From Caldifarciminota bacterium (GTDB taxonomy: Bacteria; Hydrothermota; UBA3073; JACQXS01; JAGMCI01), in the NCBI GenBank assembly GCA_023129325.1, contig JAGMCI010000008.1:34429-98428 (forward strand): a stretch of 64,000 nucleotides of DNA, given 5' to 3'. The position numbers and the translations under genes were made by a program. Below are positions 9,119 to 19,500 of the stretch, piece by piece. Below the pieces are notes generated by a model. The model was not told where the DNA came from and ran no database searches. It worked only from the letters and a program-made list of their open reading frames with translations. The stretch's first letter is position 1; each line of letters opens with the position of its first letter.

Positions 9119-9970
9119 TCATCTCTGAACTGTCGCTGGTTGAAATTGATGTGCTTCTACTCTGAAAACTTTAAGTTCTAACTTATTCAAAGTATCAAGC
9201 GCTTCTTTAATTCCTAATCCTAAGTGTTCTGGTTTATGAGCATCAGAGCCGATAGTTAAAATTGGATGAGGATTATTCTTATGTAGTTTCTTTAATATCA
9301 AAGGCGATGGATAGAGTTCATTAAACCCCCTCTTTTTGCCACCTGAATTTGTATTTACCTCAATTGGCATCGCTCTGGATTTAATCAATTTAATTATTTT
9401 ATCTATATAGGGTTCTGCTTCCTTAATTAACTTATCGCCATAATGGTAAAATCCATACTTTTTATATACATCAAGATGTGCCACACAATCAAATAATCCT
9501 GATTTTATTAAAGCTTCAAGCAAGGCAAAATACTTTTTGCATAATTCACCTGGAGCAATAGTTTTGAAATAAGCATAACACTCTCTGTGGTCTGATATAG
9601 CTATATGGTCTACACAATGAATAGCTCCAAGTATAAAATCAAACTCATATTTATTCAGAAATTCTCTTAATTCATTTTCAATCTCAAACTCGTAGCCTAC
9701 TTCTATTCCTGCTTTAATTTTAAGGTCTGGATATTTATTTTTTGCATTTTTTAGGTCTTTGAGATAAATTTCAATCCAATTTGATTTCATTGAAACGATT
9801 TGATTACCTATTCGTACCTTATCATCAAGCTTTTTTCTTACCGGGTCAATCTCAAAATGTGGTGTAAAACAAATTTCCTCAAGACCAAATTTTGTTGCAC
9901 GTTCGCAGTATTCTTCTATAGTCCCTTTTGCATCCAGTGAATAATAAGGATGTATATGATAGTCAATCAT
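9119..9970 (-). CDS. PHP-family histidinol phosphatase-like (HisK/HisJ type)
   Basis: 283 residues, with PHP metal-binding motifs in order: DYHIHPYYSLDAKG at the N-terminus, FTPHFE, GIEVGYE, LGAIHCVD, AHLDVYKKYG, EVNTNSGG and IGSDAHKPEHLG at the C-terminus. The family hydrolyses histidinol phosphate in histidine synthesis, but no other his gene is nearby, so another phosphoester is possible. Its ATG lies 1 nt after the mgtE stop, so the two form an operon. Length and motif order are normal. Confidence 0.82.
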   Translation of the reverse strand: MIDYHIHPYYSLDAKGTIEEYCERATKFGLEEICFTPHFEIDPVRKKLDDKVRIGNQIVSMKSNWIEIYLKDLKNAKNKYPDLKIKAGIEVGYEFEIENELREFLNKYEFDFILGAIHCVDHIAISDHRECYAYFKTIAPGELCKKYFALLEALIKSGLFDCVAHLDVYKKYGFYHYGDKLIKEAEPYIDKIIKLIKSRAMPIEVNTNSGGKKRGFNELYPSPLILKKLHKNNPHPILTIGSDAHKPEHLGLGIKEALDTLNKLELKVFRVEAHQFQPATVQR

Positions 9971-9971
9971 C

Positions 9972-11303
9972 TTATTGCATTATTTTCACAGCTACACTAA
10001 AGTAGATGAGAAGTGAAGTTATATCCATAATTGTAGTAACCAGGGGACCTGATGTTAATGCTGGGTCAAAGCCCAATTTTTTAAACACAATTGGGAGTAA
10101 ACCGCCAAGAGTTGTGGCAACAGTAATTGCTGCAGTCATTGAAAGTCCAACCGTAAGACCAAGCATAAGTGCTCTTTGACCCGCGAATGCCCTTATTGAA
10201 GCTACAATTCCAAGTCCAATTCCAACCAATATTCCTATTAAGAATTCTTTTCTTACGACTCGCCAGATGTGACTTAATTTTATTTCTGCTGTAGCTAACC
10301 CTCGTATTACAACACTTGCTGCCTGGATTCCAGCATTTCCAGCACACCCAAGAAGTAAGGGAATAAAGATAGCAAGTGTTACCATTTTTTGCAAGACAGT
10401 AGAAAAGCTCTGAATTACAAATCCAGAGCCAAAACTGGCTAATAAAAGAACGATGAGCCATACAATTCTTGACTTTGCTATATTTAGCGTACTCGTAGAC
10501 AGATAATCTTCAGGTGGCTTTCCTGCAGCTCCAAATTTATAAGCATCTTCTGTATATTCATCTTCAATTACATCAATCACATCATCAACTGTAACAATTC
10601 CATGGAGACTCTTGTTTTTATCAACAACTGGAATAGAAGGAAGGTCGTATTTGGAGATAAGATTAGATACCTTTTCCTGGTCCATATTTAAAGGAACAGA
10701 TGGTATTTTATCCATAATTTTCTTAATAGGCGTTGAAGGTGGAGAAACGATAATGTCTTTTAAATCGATAATACCCAACAATTGTTTTCTTTTATTAAGG
10801 ACATAAACTTGATAAAAGTCAAAATCAACTTCTTGTTTTCTCAAAAAATCTATTGCGTCTCCTGTAGTAACTGAATCTGGAACCCAGGCAAATTCAGTTG
10901 TCATAATTCCACCAGCTGTTTCTGGAGGATACTTAACAAGTTCCTTTACATCTTTTACCTCCTCAGCTTCCATGAATGCGAGAAAGTGCTTTGCATCTTC
11001 TTCAGGGAGTTGTTCAAATAAATCTGCACGCTCATCCGGCGCCATCTCATTTAAAATCTTAACAGCCCTATTTTCATCAAGTAATTTCAAAATTTCAATC
11101 TCATCCCGAGGGTCTAAATGTTCAAATACCTCATATGAAGTCTCAAGGTCAAGTAAATTGAAAAGCACAACTTGTAAAGAAATAGGTAGTTCTTCAATTA
11201 GGCTGGCAATATCAACTGGTTCTGACTCGGAGAGCAAGGCTTTAAGGGAATCAAAATCTTTATTCTCTAAAAGTTCTTTCACTTCTGGTAGAAGGAGTTG
11301 CAT
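9972..11303 (-). CDS. mgtE: Magnesium transporter MgtE
   Basis: 443 residues with the standard layout: superhelical MgtE-N domain (to about 125), a CBS pair (about 130-250; contains IPSVPLNMDQEKVSNLI and GIVTVDDVIDVIEDE), a linker helix and five membrane helices ending LLIYFSVAVKIMQ. It is a homodimeric Mg2+ channel gated by cytosolic Mg2+. The promoter TTGACA (11340-11335), 16 nt, TAAGTT (11318-11313) lies about 9 nt before ATG. That leaves no room for an M-box or other magnesium riboswitch. Confidence 0.93.
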   Translation of the reverse strand: MQLLLPEVKELLENKDFDSLKALLSESEPVDIASLIEELPISLQVVLFNLLDLETSYEVFEHLDPRDEIEILKLLDENRAVKILNEMAPDERADLFEQLPEEDAKHFLAFMEAEEVKDVKELVKYPPETAGGIMTTEFAWVPDSVTTGDAIDFLRKQEVDFDFYQVYVLNKRKQLLGIIDLKDIIVSPPSTPIKKIMDKIPSVPLNMDQEKVSNLISKYDLPSIPVVDKNKSLHGIVTVDDVIDVIEDEYTEDAYKFGAAGKPPEDYLSTSTLNIAKSRIVWLIVLLLASFGSGFVIQSFSTVLQKMVTLAIFIPLLLGCAGNAGIQAASVVIRGLATAEIKLSHIWRVVRKEFLIGILVGIGLGIVASIRAFAGQRALMLGLTVGLSMTAAITVATTLGGLLPIVFKKLGFDPALTSGPLVTTIMDITSLLIYFSVAVKIMQ

Positions 11304-11312
11304 ATTGACCAG

Positions 11313-11340
11313 AACTTACCACATCTTTCCTATTTGTCAA
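11313..11340 (-). promoter_or_regulatory. mgtE promoter
   Basis: TTGACA, 16-nt spacer, TAAGTT; the -10 ends 9 nt before the start codon. Confidence 0.55.
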
Positions 11341-11385
11341 CTTTTTTCTCTTGACAAATTAGTTCTGTGAGATATATATTAAGTA

Positions 11386-11462
11386 ACTACGAATTACACA
11401 AAGTTATTTTAAAAGTCTTTGTGAACTTTGTGGTAAAAAATCTGTGCGTTCTGTGGTTAATT
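11386..11462. repeat. CACAGATT-type repeat before the Sua5/YrdC gene
   Basis: actacgaattacacaaagtt ... aactttgtggt ... tctgtgcgttctgtggtta; a degenerate copy with several complementary blocks. A TTGACA/TATATA promoter lies upstream at 11352-11380, so the repeat would be in the 5' leader. Confidence 0.65.
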
Positions 11463-11470
11463 AAACTACA

Positions 11471-12085
11471 ATGATAAAAAAGGCAATCCGGGTGCTTGAA
11501 AAAGGGGGAATTATTGGATTTCCAACAGATACTGTGTATGGAATTGGATGTGATGCCTACGATAAAAAAGCTGTTGAAAGAATATATGAACTAAAAAAGA
11601 GACCACTACACAAACCATTGATTCTTTTTATAAAAGATAAGACTGAACTTCCTAAATATGTTACTTCTATTCCAAAAGTTGCTCTGAAACTTATAGATAA
11701 ATTTTGGCCCGGTGCATTGACGCTTATTTTTAAAGCTAAATCCAACTGCCCAATAAAGGGACCTAATTCAACAATTGGCATACGGATACCAGGTTGTGAA
11801 CCAATACTTGAAATTCTACATTCCTACAAAAACCCTCTTGCTACAACGAGTGCTAACCTTAATGGCACTAAAGCACCTATAAAAGACTTAGAGGTAAACA
11901 TTAAACCTGATTTTATTATTAAGGGGGGTGGCTCTGATGAAGGCTTACCTGTGAGCCATAGCTTTAGCGAAGGCTTACCTTCAACTATTCTTGACATAAC
12001 TTGTTCACCTCCTGCTTTGTTAAGAGAAGGCAAAATTAAAAAATCAACTCTAAAGTCAATAGTCACAGAAACACAGATGCCATAA
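11471..12085 (+). CDS. tsaC: L-threonylcarbamoyladenylate synthase (Sua5/YrdC/YwlC)
   Basis: 204 residues, making threonylcarbamoyl-AMP for t6A37 modification of ANN-decoding tRNAs in the cytoplasm. Family motifs: GGIIGFPTDTVYGIGCDA, KKRPLHKPLI, FWPGALTLIFKA, STIGIRIPG and SANLNG. Just before the conserved G-x-P-S-T-I-x-D motif there is extra sequence (GSDEGLPVSHSFS) read from a repeat: gaaggcttacct occurs twice (11939 and 11970), with a gagcc/ggctc inverted pair between. The motif therefore appears twice, the first copy degenerate (EGLPVS versus EGLPST). The gene otherwise looks intact and functional. Confidence 0.88.
   Translation: MIKKAIRVLEKGGIIGFPTDTVYGIGCDAYDKKAVERIYELKKRPLHKPLILFIKDKTELPKYVTSIPKVALKLIDKFWPGALTLIFKAKSNCPIKGPNSTIGIRIPGCEPILEILHSYKNPLATTSANLNGTKAPIKDLEVNIKPDFIIKGGGSDEGLPVSHSFSEGLPSTILDITCSPPALLREGKIKKSTLKSIVTETQMP
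11929..11983. repeat. In-frame palindromic/direct repeat insertion (family F-like)
   Basis: Contains gaaggcttacct twice, separated by tgtgagccatagctttagc; ggctc at 11931 pairs with gagcc at 11953. It shares gaaggcttt/agcctt text with the family F element in folD. Confidence 0.6.
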
Positions 12086-12565
12086 ATCCGAAATCCTAAT
12101 TTCTAAATCCTAAACAATGCCTAAATTCTAATTCTTCAAATTCCAAACTTTTGGGAATTGGAATTTGGGATTTGTTTAGAATTTCGGATTTCGTGCTTAG
12201 GATTTAGGTTTTTAAATCAGGTGTGCAAAAATTGCATACTTATCCGTCAGCTGACGGATAATAATAAGAACTACAAATTTCACAGATTGCGATGTTGCTT
12301 TAATCTGTGTAATCAGTGGCGGTATTTTGTAGCAATTGTCACGAATTTTGCTTATATATAAATTAGAAAGAGAATAAAAAAATAAAGTTTTCTTGACTAA
12401 ATACTTGACAAATGGGAAAAATGAAATATAGTTATATAAGGAGAATGCTACAAAAAAGAGCTATCATTTTTAAGAAGTATAATAGAAGTTGTTTTAGACT
12501 TCTATAGTATGAATAACTTGCCTGGTTCAGTTAGGTGCAGGTGGTTGAAAGGCTAATTTAGCAAA
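12086..12565. repeat. Repeat-filled spacer (AAATCC and CACAGATT types) and a promoter
   Basis: No convincing gene. 12086-12222 is a long hairpin of the AAATCCGAAATCC repeat with its complement (ataaatccgaaatcctaa / ttaggatttag). 12262-12330 is a CACAGATT-type hairpin. A TTGACA (12413-12418) and TTATAT (12432-12437) promoter follows. Downstream, AAGGAGA precedes a 20-codon frame at 12445-12507 that may be chance. 12469-12512 holds an ATAATAGAAGT/ACTTCTATAGTAT stem. A start-like region for the next gene begins near 12560. Confidence 0.6.
12413..12437 (+). promoter_or_regulatory. Putative promoter upstream of the retropepsin-like gene
   Basis: TTGACA then TTATAT. The 44-nt block is strongly similar to the promoter block at 12976-13020 (cttgacaaatgggaaaaatgaa versus cttgacaaatgagaaaaatgaa), suggesting a duplicated promoter. 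Confidence 0.5.
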
Positions 12566-12988
12566 ATGAGGATTATAAAAGAAATAGAGATTGAAGGTAA
12601 GAAGGCACAAGCCTTATTCGATACTGGCTCATTTCATACTTATGTTGTGAAGCGAGTTCTGGATGAGAGGCATGTGAGTTGGATATCTGTCACACCTTAT
12701 AAGATAGGATTAGGCGGAAAGGAAATTCAAGTGGACAAATGTTGTATTATTCGGGGTAAAATTGAAGGATATGCATTTCATTCGGAGGTCACTCCCATTG
12801 ATGACTTGGGAAAAGTAGATGGAAAAATCCTTGACACAATTATAGGTGCTGAAACAATGGAAGCTTGGGAAATAAAGTTAGACCCAAAAAATGGAACCCT
12901 TGATTTAGAAGGTTTAAAAAGGAGAGTATTTACTGAATATTTTATAATGAAAAATGAACCACAGAGAAAAAATAGGCTTGACAAATGA
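12566..12988 (+). CDS. Retropepsin-like aspartyl protease family protein
   Basis: 140 residues. AQALFDTGSFHTYV near the N-terminus matches the A-L-x-D-T-G-(A/S) active-site loop of single-domain retropepsin-like (clan AA) proteases. IGAETMEAWEIKLDPKNGTLDLEG near residue 110 matches the late 'I-I-G-x-x-x-L' and 'D' hairpin of bacterial relatives. Such proteases act as dimers. It is followed 32 nt downstream by a helical HEPN-like gene with its own promoter. The natural substrate is unknown. Confidence 0.6.
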   Translation: MRIIKEIEIEGKKAQALFDTGSFHTYVVKRVLDERHVSWISVTPYKIGLGGKEIQVDKCCIIRGKIEGYAFHSEVTPIDDLGKVDGKILDTIIGAETMEAWEIKLDPKNGTLDLEGLKRRVFTEYFIMKNEPQRKNRLDK

Positions 12989-13005
12989 GAAAAATGAATT
13001 ATATA
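12977..13005 (+). promoter_or_regulatory. Promoter of the HEPN-like gene
   Basis: TTGACA (12977-12982), about 17 nt, TATATA (13000-13005), then GGAGAG before ATG 13021. The -35 overlaps the stop region of the preceding gene. Confidence 0.55.
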
Positions 13006-13020
13006 TTAAATGGAGAGTAA

Positions 13021-13413
13021 ATGAATAAATATATAAAAGAGGCTAAAAGATATTATCAAATAGCTCTAAAAGAGATTGAGGAATCAAGCAAGAATGGCAA
13101 CCCCGCACATAACTTATGTGCGGGGGAGATGGCAGTCGATGGTTGTGAGAAAGGATGGCTTTCTCTAAATCTTGCAATTAAGGCTATGTTTTTAAAAAAA
13201 GGAGCAGGAGAAAATAAATTGCCCAAAGACTACAGAGGGATGAGGTTTTTTCTTAAGAAATATGGGGATAGAGATTCGAGGAAAATGTTCAACAGTGCTT
13301 TTAGAATATTACATATAGATGGGTTCTGGGAGAGGGATGTGGACTATGGAGAGGCTTTCACAGTTCTTGAGGATGTTAAGGAATACATTAAGAAGATAGA
13401 AAATGATAACTAA
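13021..13413 (+). CDS. Helical HEPN/DUF5618-like protein
   Basis: 130 residues, all-helical. The pattern A-K-R-Y-Y-Q-I-A (N-terminus), KDYRGMRFFLKKYGDRDSRKMFNSAFRILHIDGFW and a terminal helix resembles the HEPN-like DUF5618/PaREP1-type families; I cannot see a clear R-x4-6-H catalytic motif. Between the first two helices the family A palindrome 13102-13124 is read in frame as PAHNLCAG, apparently a tolerated loop insertion. A Shine-Dalgarno-like GGAGAG precedes ATG. Assignment is tentative. Confidence 0.5.
   Translation: MNKYIKEAKRYYQIALKEIEESSKNGNPAHNLCAGEMAVDGCEKGWLSLNLAIKAMFLKKGAGENKLPKDYRGMRFFLKKYGDRDSRKMFNSAFRILHIDGFWERDVDYGEAFTVLEDVKEYIKKIENDN
13102..13124. repeat. Family A palindrome, in frame in a protein gene
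   Basis: CCCGCACATA-ACT-TATGTGCGGG, read as PAHNLCAG in the HEPN-like gene. Confidence 0.85.
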
Positions 13414-13426
13414 TAACCAATTACTA

Positions 13427-13491
13427 ATCCCGATGAATCGGGATCCTCGGTATTCTAATCCCGACAAAGTCGGGAAGAACATCGGGATAAC
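13427..13491. repeat. Two family D palindromes (ATCCCGA...TCGGGAT)
   Basis: atcccgatgaatcgggat (13427-13444) and atcccgacaaagtcggga (13458-13475), plus a third half-site atcgggat at 13481. They sit between the HEPN-like gene and the 2220-residue gene and may also terminate transcription. Confidence 0.75.
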
Positions 13492-13511
13492 CGTCTTTAA
13501 CTGGAGGGATT

Positions 13512-16500
13512 ATGAAAAAATTTAAAGTCTTATCAATACTTGGTGTTTTAGCGGCGGGCTTTCTTTTCCTTGCCAGTCAAAGCTCTTCTCCTGATAATCA
13601 ATCTCCAAAGAAAGTAGTTCAACTTATGCGGATGATGAGCAAGCGAGCGGCAAGTGTGGAAAGGGCTGACAAGATTGAGTGGACAACCGCAAGGGTTGTC
13701 CCTACAAAGGGCGAACCTGTGGGGATAGGGCTTGCCCCTGTCCACAAAAAGCCACGGAAGGCTTATGAGCTTGGGAAGCCAGTTCCTTACAGCCCCCGCT
13801 ATGGCAGACCACACAAATTCATTGAAGAAACTATACCTATGGAAGAATATTGGGGAGAACCTGCACTTCCTGAAGGTCCAAAGGTTACTACAACATGGGA
13901 AGGAGACCAATCTTCGAAGTCATGGAGTATTGCCGCTAACTGGGATAATGGAGTTCCAGGTGAGAACGATGATGTTATAATTCCTGATGGCACTCCTCCT
14001 TGCACACTTTCAGTAGAAGGTAATTGCTACAATCTAAAAGTTGGAAGCAATGGTAAGCTCATTATGACAGTTGATGGATGGCTTAATGTTTATGGGGCTT
14101 CAATTATTGACAGTGGGACCGTAAAGGCACCACTTGATGACTTGGCAGACATTATGGTTCAAGGGAAGAAAGCTGTTATTGAGTGCATAATGGCTGGCGA
14201 TTCTGTCTGGCATATAGATTTAAAGGTCTATCCGATGACACCTGCTACAGGTAACCGCATCGTTAGACTTGGTGCTGATACACATATTGAGGGCTTTCTG
14301 TCCATCGGACATCCATCATTTAATGCCAGCTATAAAAAAGCCAGTTTTTATTGCAGTAATGCTCCTGATAGCTTTAAATTGAATGTTCATGGTGATATTT
14401 ATATCTGGAATGGCTTTAAGTTTGAGGAATGGGATAGTGAGTTAGAACAAGCGGATACTATCTGGTGCGGTGGCAGTTGGGCTAATGCCGGCGACTTTAC
14501 AAGAAAAGTTGGCTACCCTGTAATCTTTTACGGAGATGAGGATACAATTGGACTTGGGTGGACTTATGAGGAAGTGACAGAGTTTGCTGATTTGACAGTA
14601 GTTGATACCGCTCACTATGTATTGGGGTATAACGAAATGGTCAAAGGTAATGCTGACATCAATGGCTATCTTGGTTTAAATGCTCAAGTATTACAGGTGG
14701 ATACTAATGTGGCAGTTTCAGGGACGCTACATGTAGATGCCGGCTCTTATCTCTTACTTTCAGATGTCTCGGAAGTTGATGTAAATGATGGAGGTGTATT
14801 AAAGGCGATTGGGAATTCAGGAACAAAAGCAAATATAAGTGGAGCATCAATATCTGATTTTTATACACTTAATATAAATTCAGGTGGTAAGATTTCAGCA
14901 AAGTATGCTAAATTTAATTATACTTGTGGAATTACTATAGCCGATGGTGCTACTATTGGTGGGCTTTCTTCACGAGATAGTTTATATTACTGTGAATTTG
15001 GGCATACACAAGATAACGATACATTGCTTTGTATAATGAATGACCAGAAGGTTAATATCTGGGGGGCGTATTTCCCCCATTCAGCAACTGGGGCAAATAA
15101 TGTTTATAGTAATAATACATTACCGGGAGCCGGTGGAGAGGACTCAATAATCTTCTGGAATTACTCGGGTCCATTTTCAGGCACAGATTATGAACTTGAC
15201 CCAACAGGACCAGATTCTGTAAATGGCATAATATTCTGGAAATTTGCTACTGGTCATTACAAAGGGAAGATACTTGTATTTTATGATGATGATACTTATT
15301 GTGGGCCAAATGACCCGGATGTTGTGCGGACCAAGAATCACCTTGATGAGCTTGGCTATGCTGCTGATACAGTGAATATAGCTAATTATTCAACTTACTA
15401 TTATCCAAATGAAGGGCACAAGTTCCAGATGCCCAATAAGGAGTGGGCAGAGGTTGTGTTTATGATAACAGCTGATGCCTCTGCTCCTCTTAATAATGCT
15501 GGACAGCGTGGCGCACTCATAAATTATGTGCTCTCGGGTGGCAGGCTATTTGTTTCAAGCGGGGACTTATGTTACGATACAAGAGGTGCAGATGGTTCTT
15601 TTGGAACCAACGATGATTGGCAGGCAACTTATTTTTGGCTCGTTCATGCGCCTTTTGAGCAGCAATGGATAAGTAACGATGAAGCAGACCATTTTGAACG
15701 CTGGACAGGAGGAACCACTCCGCCTTTAACCCTTATTCCAAATGACTTACCGGATATAATTAATTGCGATGCAGCTGACGACTGGCATACAGATGAATGC
15801 TATGTCAATAATATAGAGCCAGGTGTTATTGAATGGTGGTGTGCAGATGATAATGAGACATCAATATATCTGAGGTCTTATGAACTATTTAATACAAGAC
15901 AGGTCTATCTTGCCACTACCGATACACATATGATTGTCACAGGCGGCGATGAATTGAAGAAAGATTTTATTGAAAATGTTATTTCCTGGCTATTGGAGCC
16001 AGTTAATTTGGTGCCTGATAAGCCAGTTCTTGTTGAAATATTTGATAATGCAGAACCCAAGATGGATGTTCTTGCTCAGGCAGTGTTTAAGTTTCATGGT
16101 GATGACCCGGAGAAGGACTTTATCCAATACAATTTTCAAACAGATGATGATTATTCTTTTGGCTCAATAGATAAGAGCGATTGGACATCTTCTTATGCAC
16201 CATTAGGAGAAGCTGCCTTTTATATGGATACCACAGGCTTAACCCAGGGCACAACTTACTGGTGGCGTGTAGCCGGTAAAGACCCTGCAGGTAGCCAGGA
16301 TACATCTCTCTGGTCTGATTATAGGTCATTTACAGTTGCCAGTGCAGAGAGAATTGCAGAGGTAGATACATTTTTCACTCGCTGGTATCAAACAACAAAT
16401 GAACAGTGGCTCACAAATACCTGTTATCAGGTAAAAGAATCAGCTGGCAGTTCTGTTCTTGGCGATTCTTGTATCTTTTATGATAATTTTGATGACGAGA

Positions 16501-19500
16501 CTACAGGCGAAGAGCCATCAAACTGGACAACTTCGTATAGTGGTGTTGCAAATGTAAGCATCTGTGATACTGTGTATTATGGGTCAGGTGGTAAGTGTTG
16601 CCACTTTGTGGATACACGAGCTGGGGAAGCCATTCCACCAGCGGCTCAATGTAAAATAGGCAAAAAGTGGACTCCCGCGTTAGAGAAAGGAACTATAGAA
16701 TGGAGATGCAGGACAGAGAAGGACGGCTTTGCGGTGAGGTTCCATAAGGTTGGAGGGACTTGGACCTGGTCAACGCAAATTAATATGTGTAACAACACGA
16801 AAGGAATTTCTGTGGAAGATGCTAACAATAGTTTCACAACAATAGGACCCTGCACTACATATGCACCAGACAAATGGTATCATATGAAGATGGAATTTGA
16901 TTGCGTTAAAGATAGTTGCTGGGTATATATAGATGGCGATGGCCCTCATGGATATGCTATTGCTAATGAAGCCTCTTTGGATTCCGCTACATTTCTTACT
17001 TATGGCAGTTTTGCGCCTCAAAATGCCTATCTTGATGAGGTATCAGTTTCAAAATATGATGCATCAGCAGATTCGGGTAAAATGACAAGTGGGACAGTTA
17101 TCCGTAAATGGGCGGCAAGGGGATGGAATGCACTTCATTGGGAACAAAATATTGCTGATGATTCAATAAGAATCAATGTTCAATACTTGGATGCAGGCGT
17201 CTGGAAAGATAGCCTTCCTGGCACTTATGGGGATTCGGTAATTGAAGGTTATACATCGGCTGGCTGTGTGGAAGGAACGCTTAAGTTGGGCTTGCTTGAT
17301 TCTTGCGGAGTTGATAGTATAAGGCTTATGGCTACTCTTTATCGTGGTGGTGGCAAAGCAAGTGAGAATCCAGAATTAAAGTGGTGGGATGTGAGATATA
17401 CATCTGAGCCACTCGCTCAGAAGACGCCAGGCCTATGGATTGGCGTTGTGTCCACGGATTGGGACACGCGAGCCAACTGGGATGACTCGCTTGTGCCAGG
17501 TATAAATATTAATGTAAGAATACCTGAAGGGTGTCCCTATTATCCAGATTTGGATGAAGTTGCGTACTGTAACAATTTCACTATGGATAGTGGTGGTGTG
17601 CTAAACTCTCAAGCATCTGGAGAGCTCGAGGTTCATCACAATTTTAAGGCAATGAAAGGTTGCACGCTTAAATTAGACGCTGGAGGAGTTATTATCAAAT
17701 CCTCACTTGAAGCTTCAGTTACAATTAGAACAGCATCAGGGCACTACTTCCATAACCTTACCATTAATAGTCTTGAGGCAAAAGTTGTTTTAGCAAGTAA
17801 TATTGATGTAAACAACAACCTGACGATAACAGCTGGGACATTTAATCCTGGCAGTCATACTGTTTATCTGGCTGGTAACTTTGTGAACAATAGCACATTT
17901 AAGCCTTCTGCTTCTACAATATATTTTGACAGCACTCTTGCCCAGACAATTAGCGGCGATAGCAGCTTCACTTTCTACAATCTTACCTGCGATAAATCTG
18001 GTGGCACTGCTGAAGCACAGAAGAGCATTGCTGTGAAAAAGCAACTTAAGATAGATAATGGGACATTTAGTATAAACCCAGGCGATTCCCTAATTATGTA
18101 TCGTGCCAGCTCAATAGAAGTAAATGGAGGCGTTTTGAAGTTGGTAGGCACTGCAGATGATACAGTAACTGTTACCCTGGCCAGTGGTAGCAAAAAAACT
18201 AATGTTAGTAAAATATGGCAAACTTATGAACAAAGAAATATTGGAATACAGGATACTCATTTCGGTCCATTAAAGTTAAAACTATCAGAGAAGAAAGCTG
18301 TAAGGCGCTCAGGCTCAAAAATAGCTACGTCCTTTGAGGTTGCTAAAAACCTTGAAACGCTCAAGAATGCTCAACTTTTGGCATCACCAAAGTCACCGGG
18401 GGACACTGTCTTTGGCCCTGAGAGTTTTGAAGGTGACTGGATGCCCACAGACTGGACACAATACGACTGTTCAGGTGATGCTTCTGATAACGTATGGGAA
18501 AGACAGACTGATTGCTGCGGTTATTCCTCACCTGAGGGCACATTTTGTGCCAGGATGTATTACGATGCAAGTAATGTGATAAATAGAGCACTTGAAACAC
18601 CAAATATATCACTTTATGAACATATAAACTGTCAACTCTCATTTTATTCCTGCATGTTTAATAATTGGAAAGATACTCTAATTATTGAGCTCTCAACAAA
18701 CACTACTGGGGGCAGTGGAGATGGTGATTGGACTGAACTTGCACGCTACTTAAATGATGGTTCTAATGATGGATGGATACAGAGAAACATTGATATCTCT
18801 GCTTATGACAGAGAACAAACTGTATATATTCGCTTCAGGTCAGCTCAACCTGCAGATGCTAATGCTAATGGCGTAGACTATGTTATAATAACAGGTGATT
18901 ATAAGCCTCATCCATACACATTTAACATAAATTCAGGTGGACATATAAATGCCAAGTATTATAAATTTGAAAAAATGGATAGCACTGGCTTAGTTATAAA
19001 TGAGGGCGCTTTTATTGAGACTTTCACATTTGAAAGTAAACACTACGGCTTATGTGCTGGTCGCTTCACTGGTGGGACATCAGGTGGAACATATTTGACT
19101 ATAAATAATTATCAAGGAATTCATCCTGATACTCTTCACATTTTTGGTGTTATATTTGATACTCTATGGGCATGGAATATGAAATATAATGTTGCCAAGA
19201 CAGTAGAGCCTGGGGCGGATAGTGGATATATTATGATGGATTCGCTTGAGAATCCAACTAAGGGCTCATGGGGTAATTTTTATGGCGAAGCTTATGAATA
19301 TGACACCTACACCAGAATTTTCTGGGGGTATAGTCCAAATCCACTATCTGTTGAATTGGCATCATTTGAGGCAATAGGTCAATATGAGTCAGTCTTACTG
19401 CAATGGATTACAGAATCAGAATCTGACCATGCAAGATGGTTGCTTGCGAGAAGCGAAAAAGAACCAGGAATCGAGGAATCAAGGTATCAAGGGGTCAAGG

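Noticed and set aside
11304..11345. Possible magnesium riboswitch before mgtE
   Set aside because: The promoter lies within 40 nt of the start, with no room for an M-box leader.
12158..12361. 67-codon open frame before the retropepsin-like gene
   Set aside because: Lies wholly within AAATCC and CACAGATT repeats.
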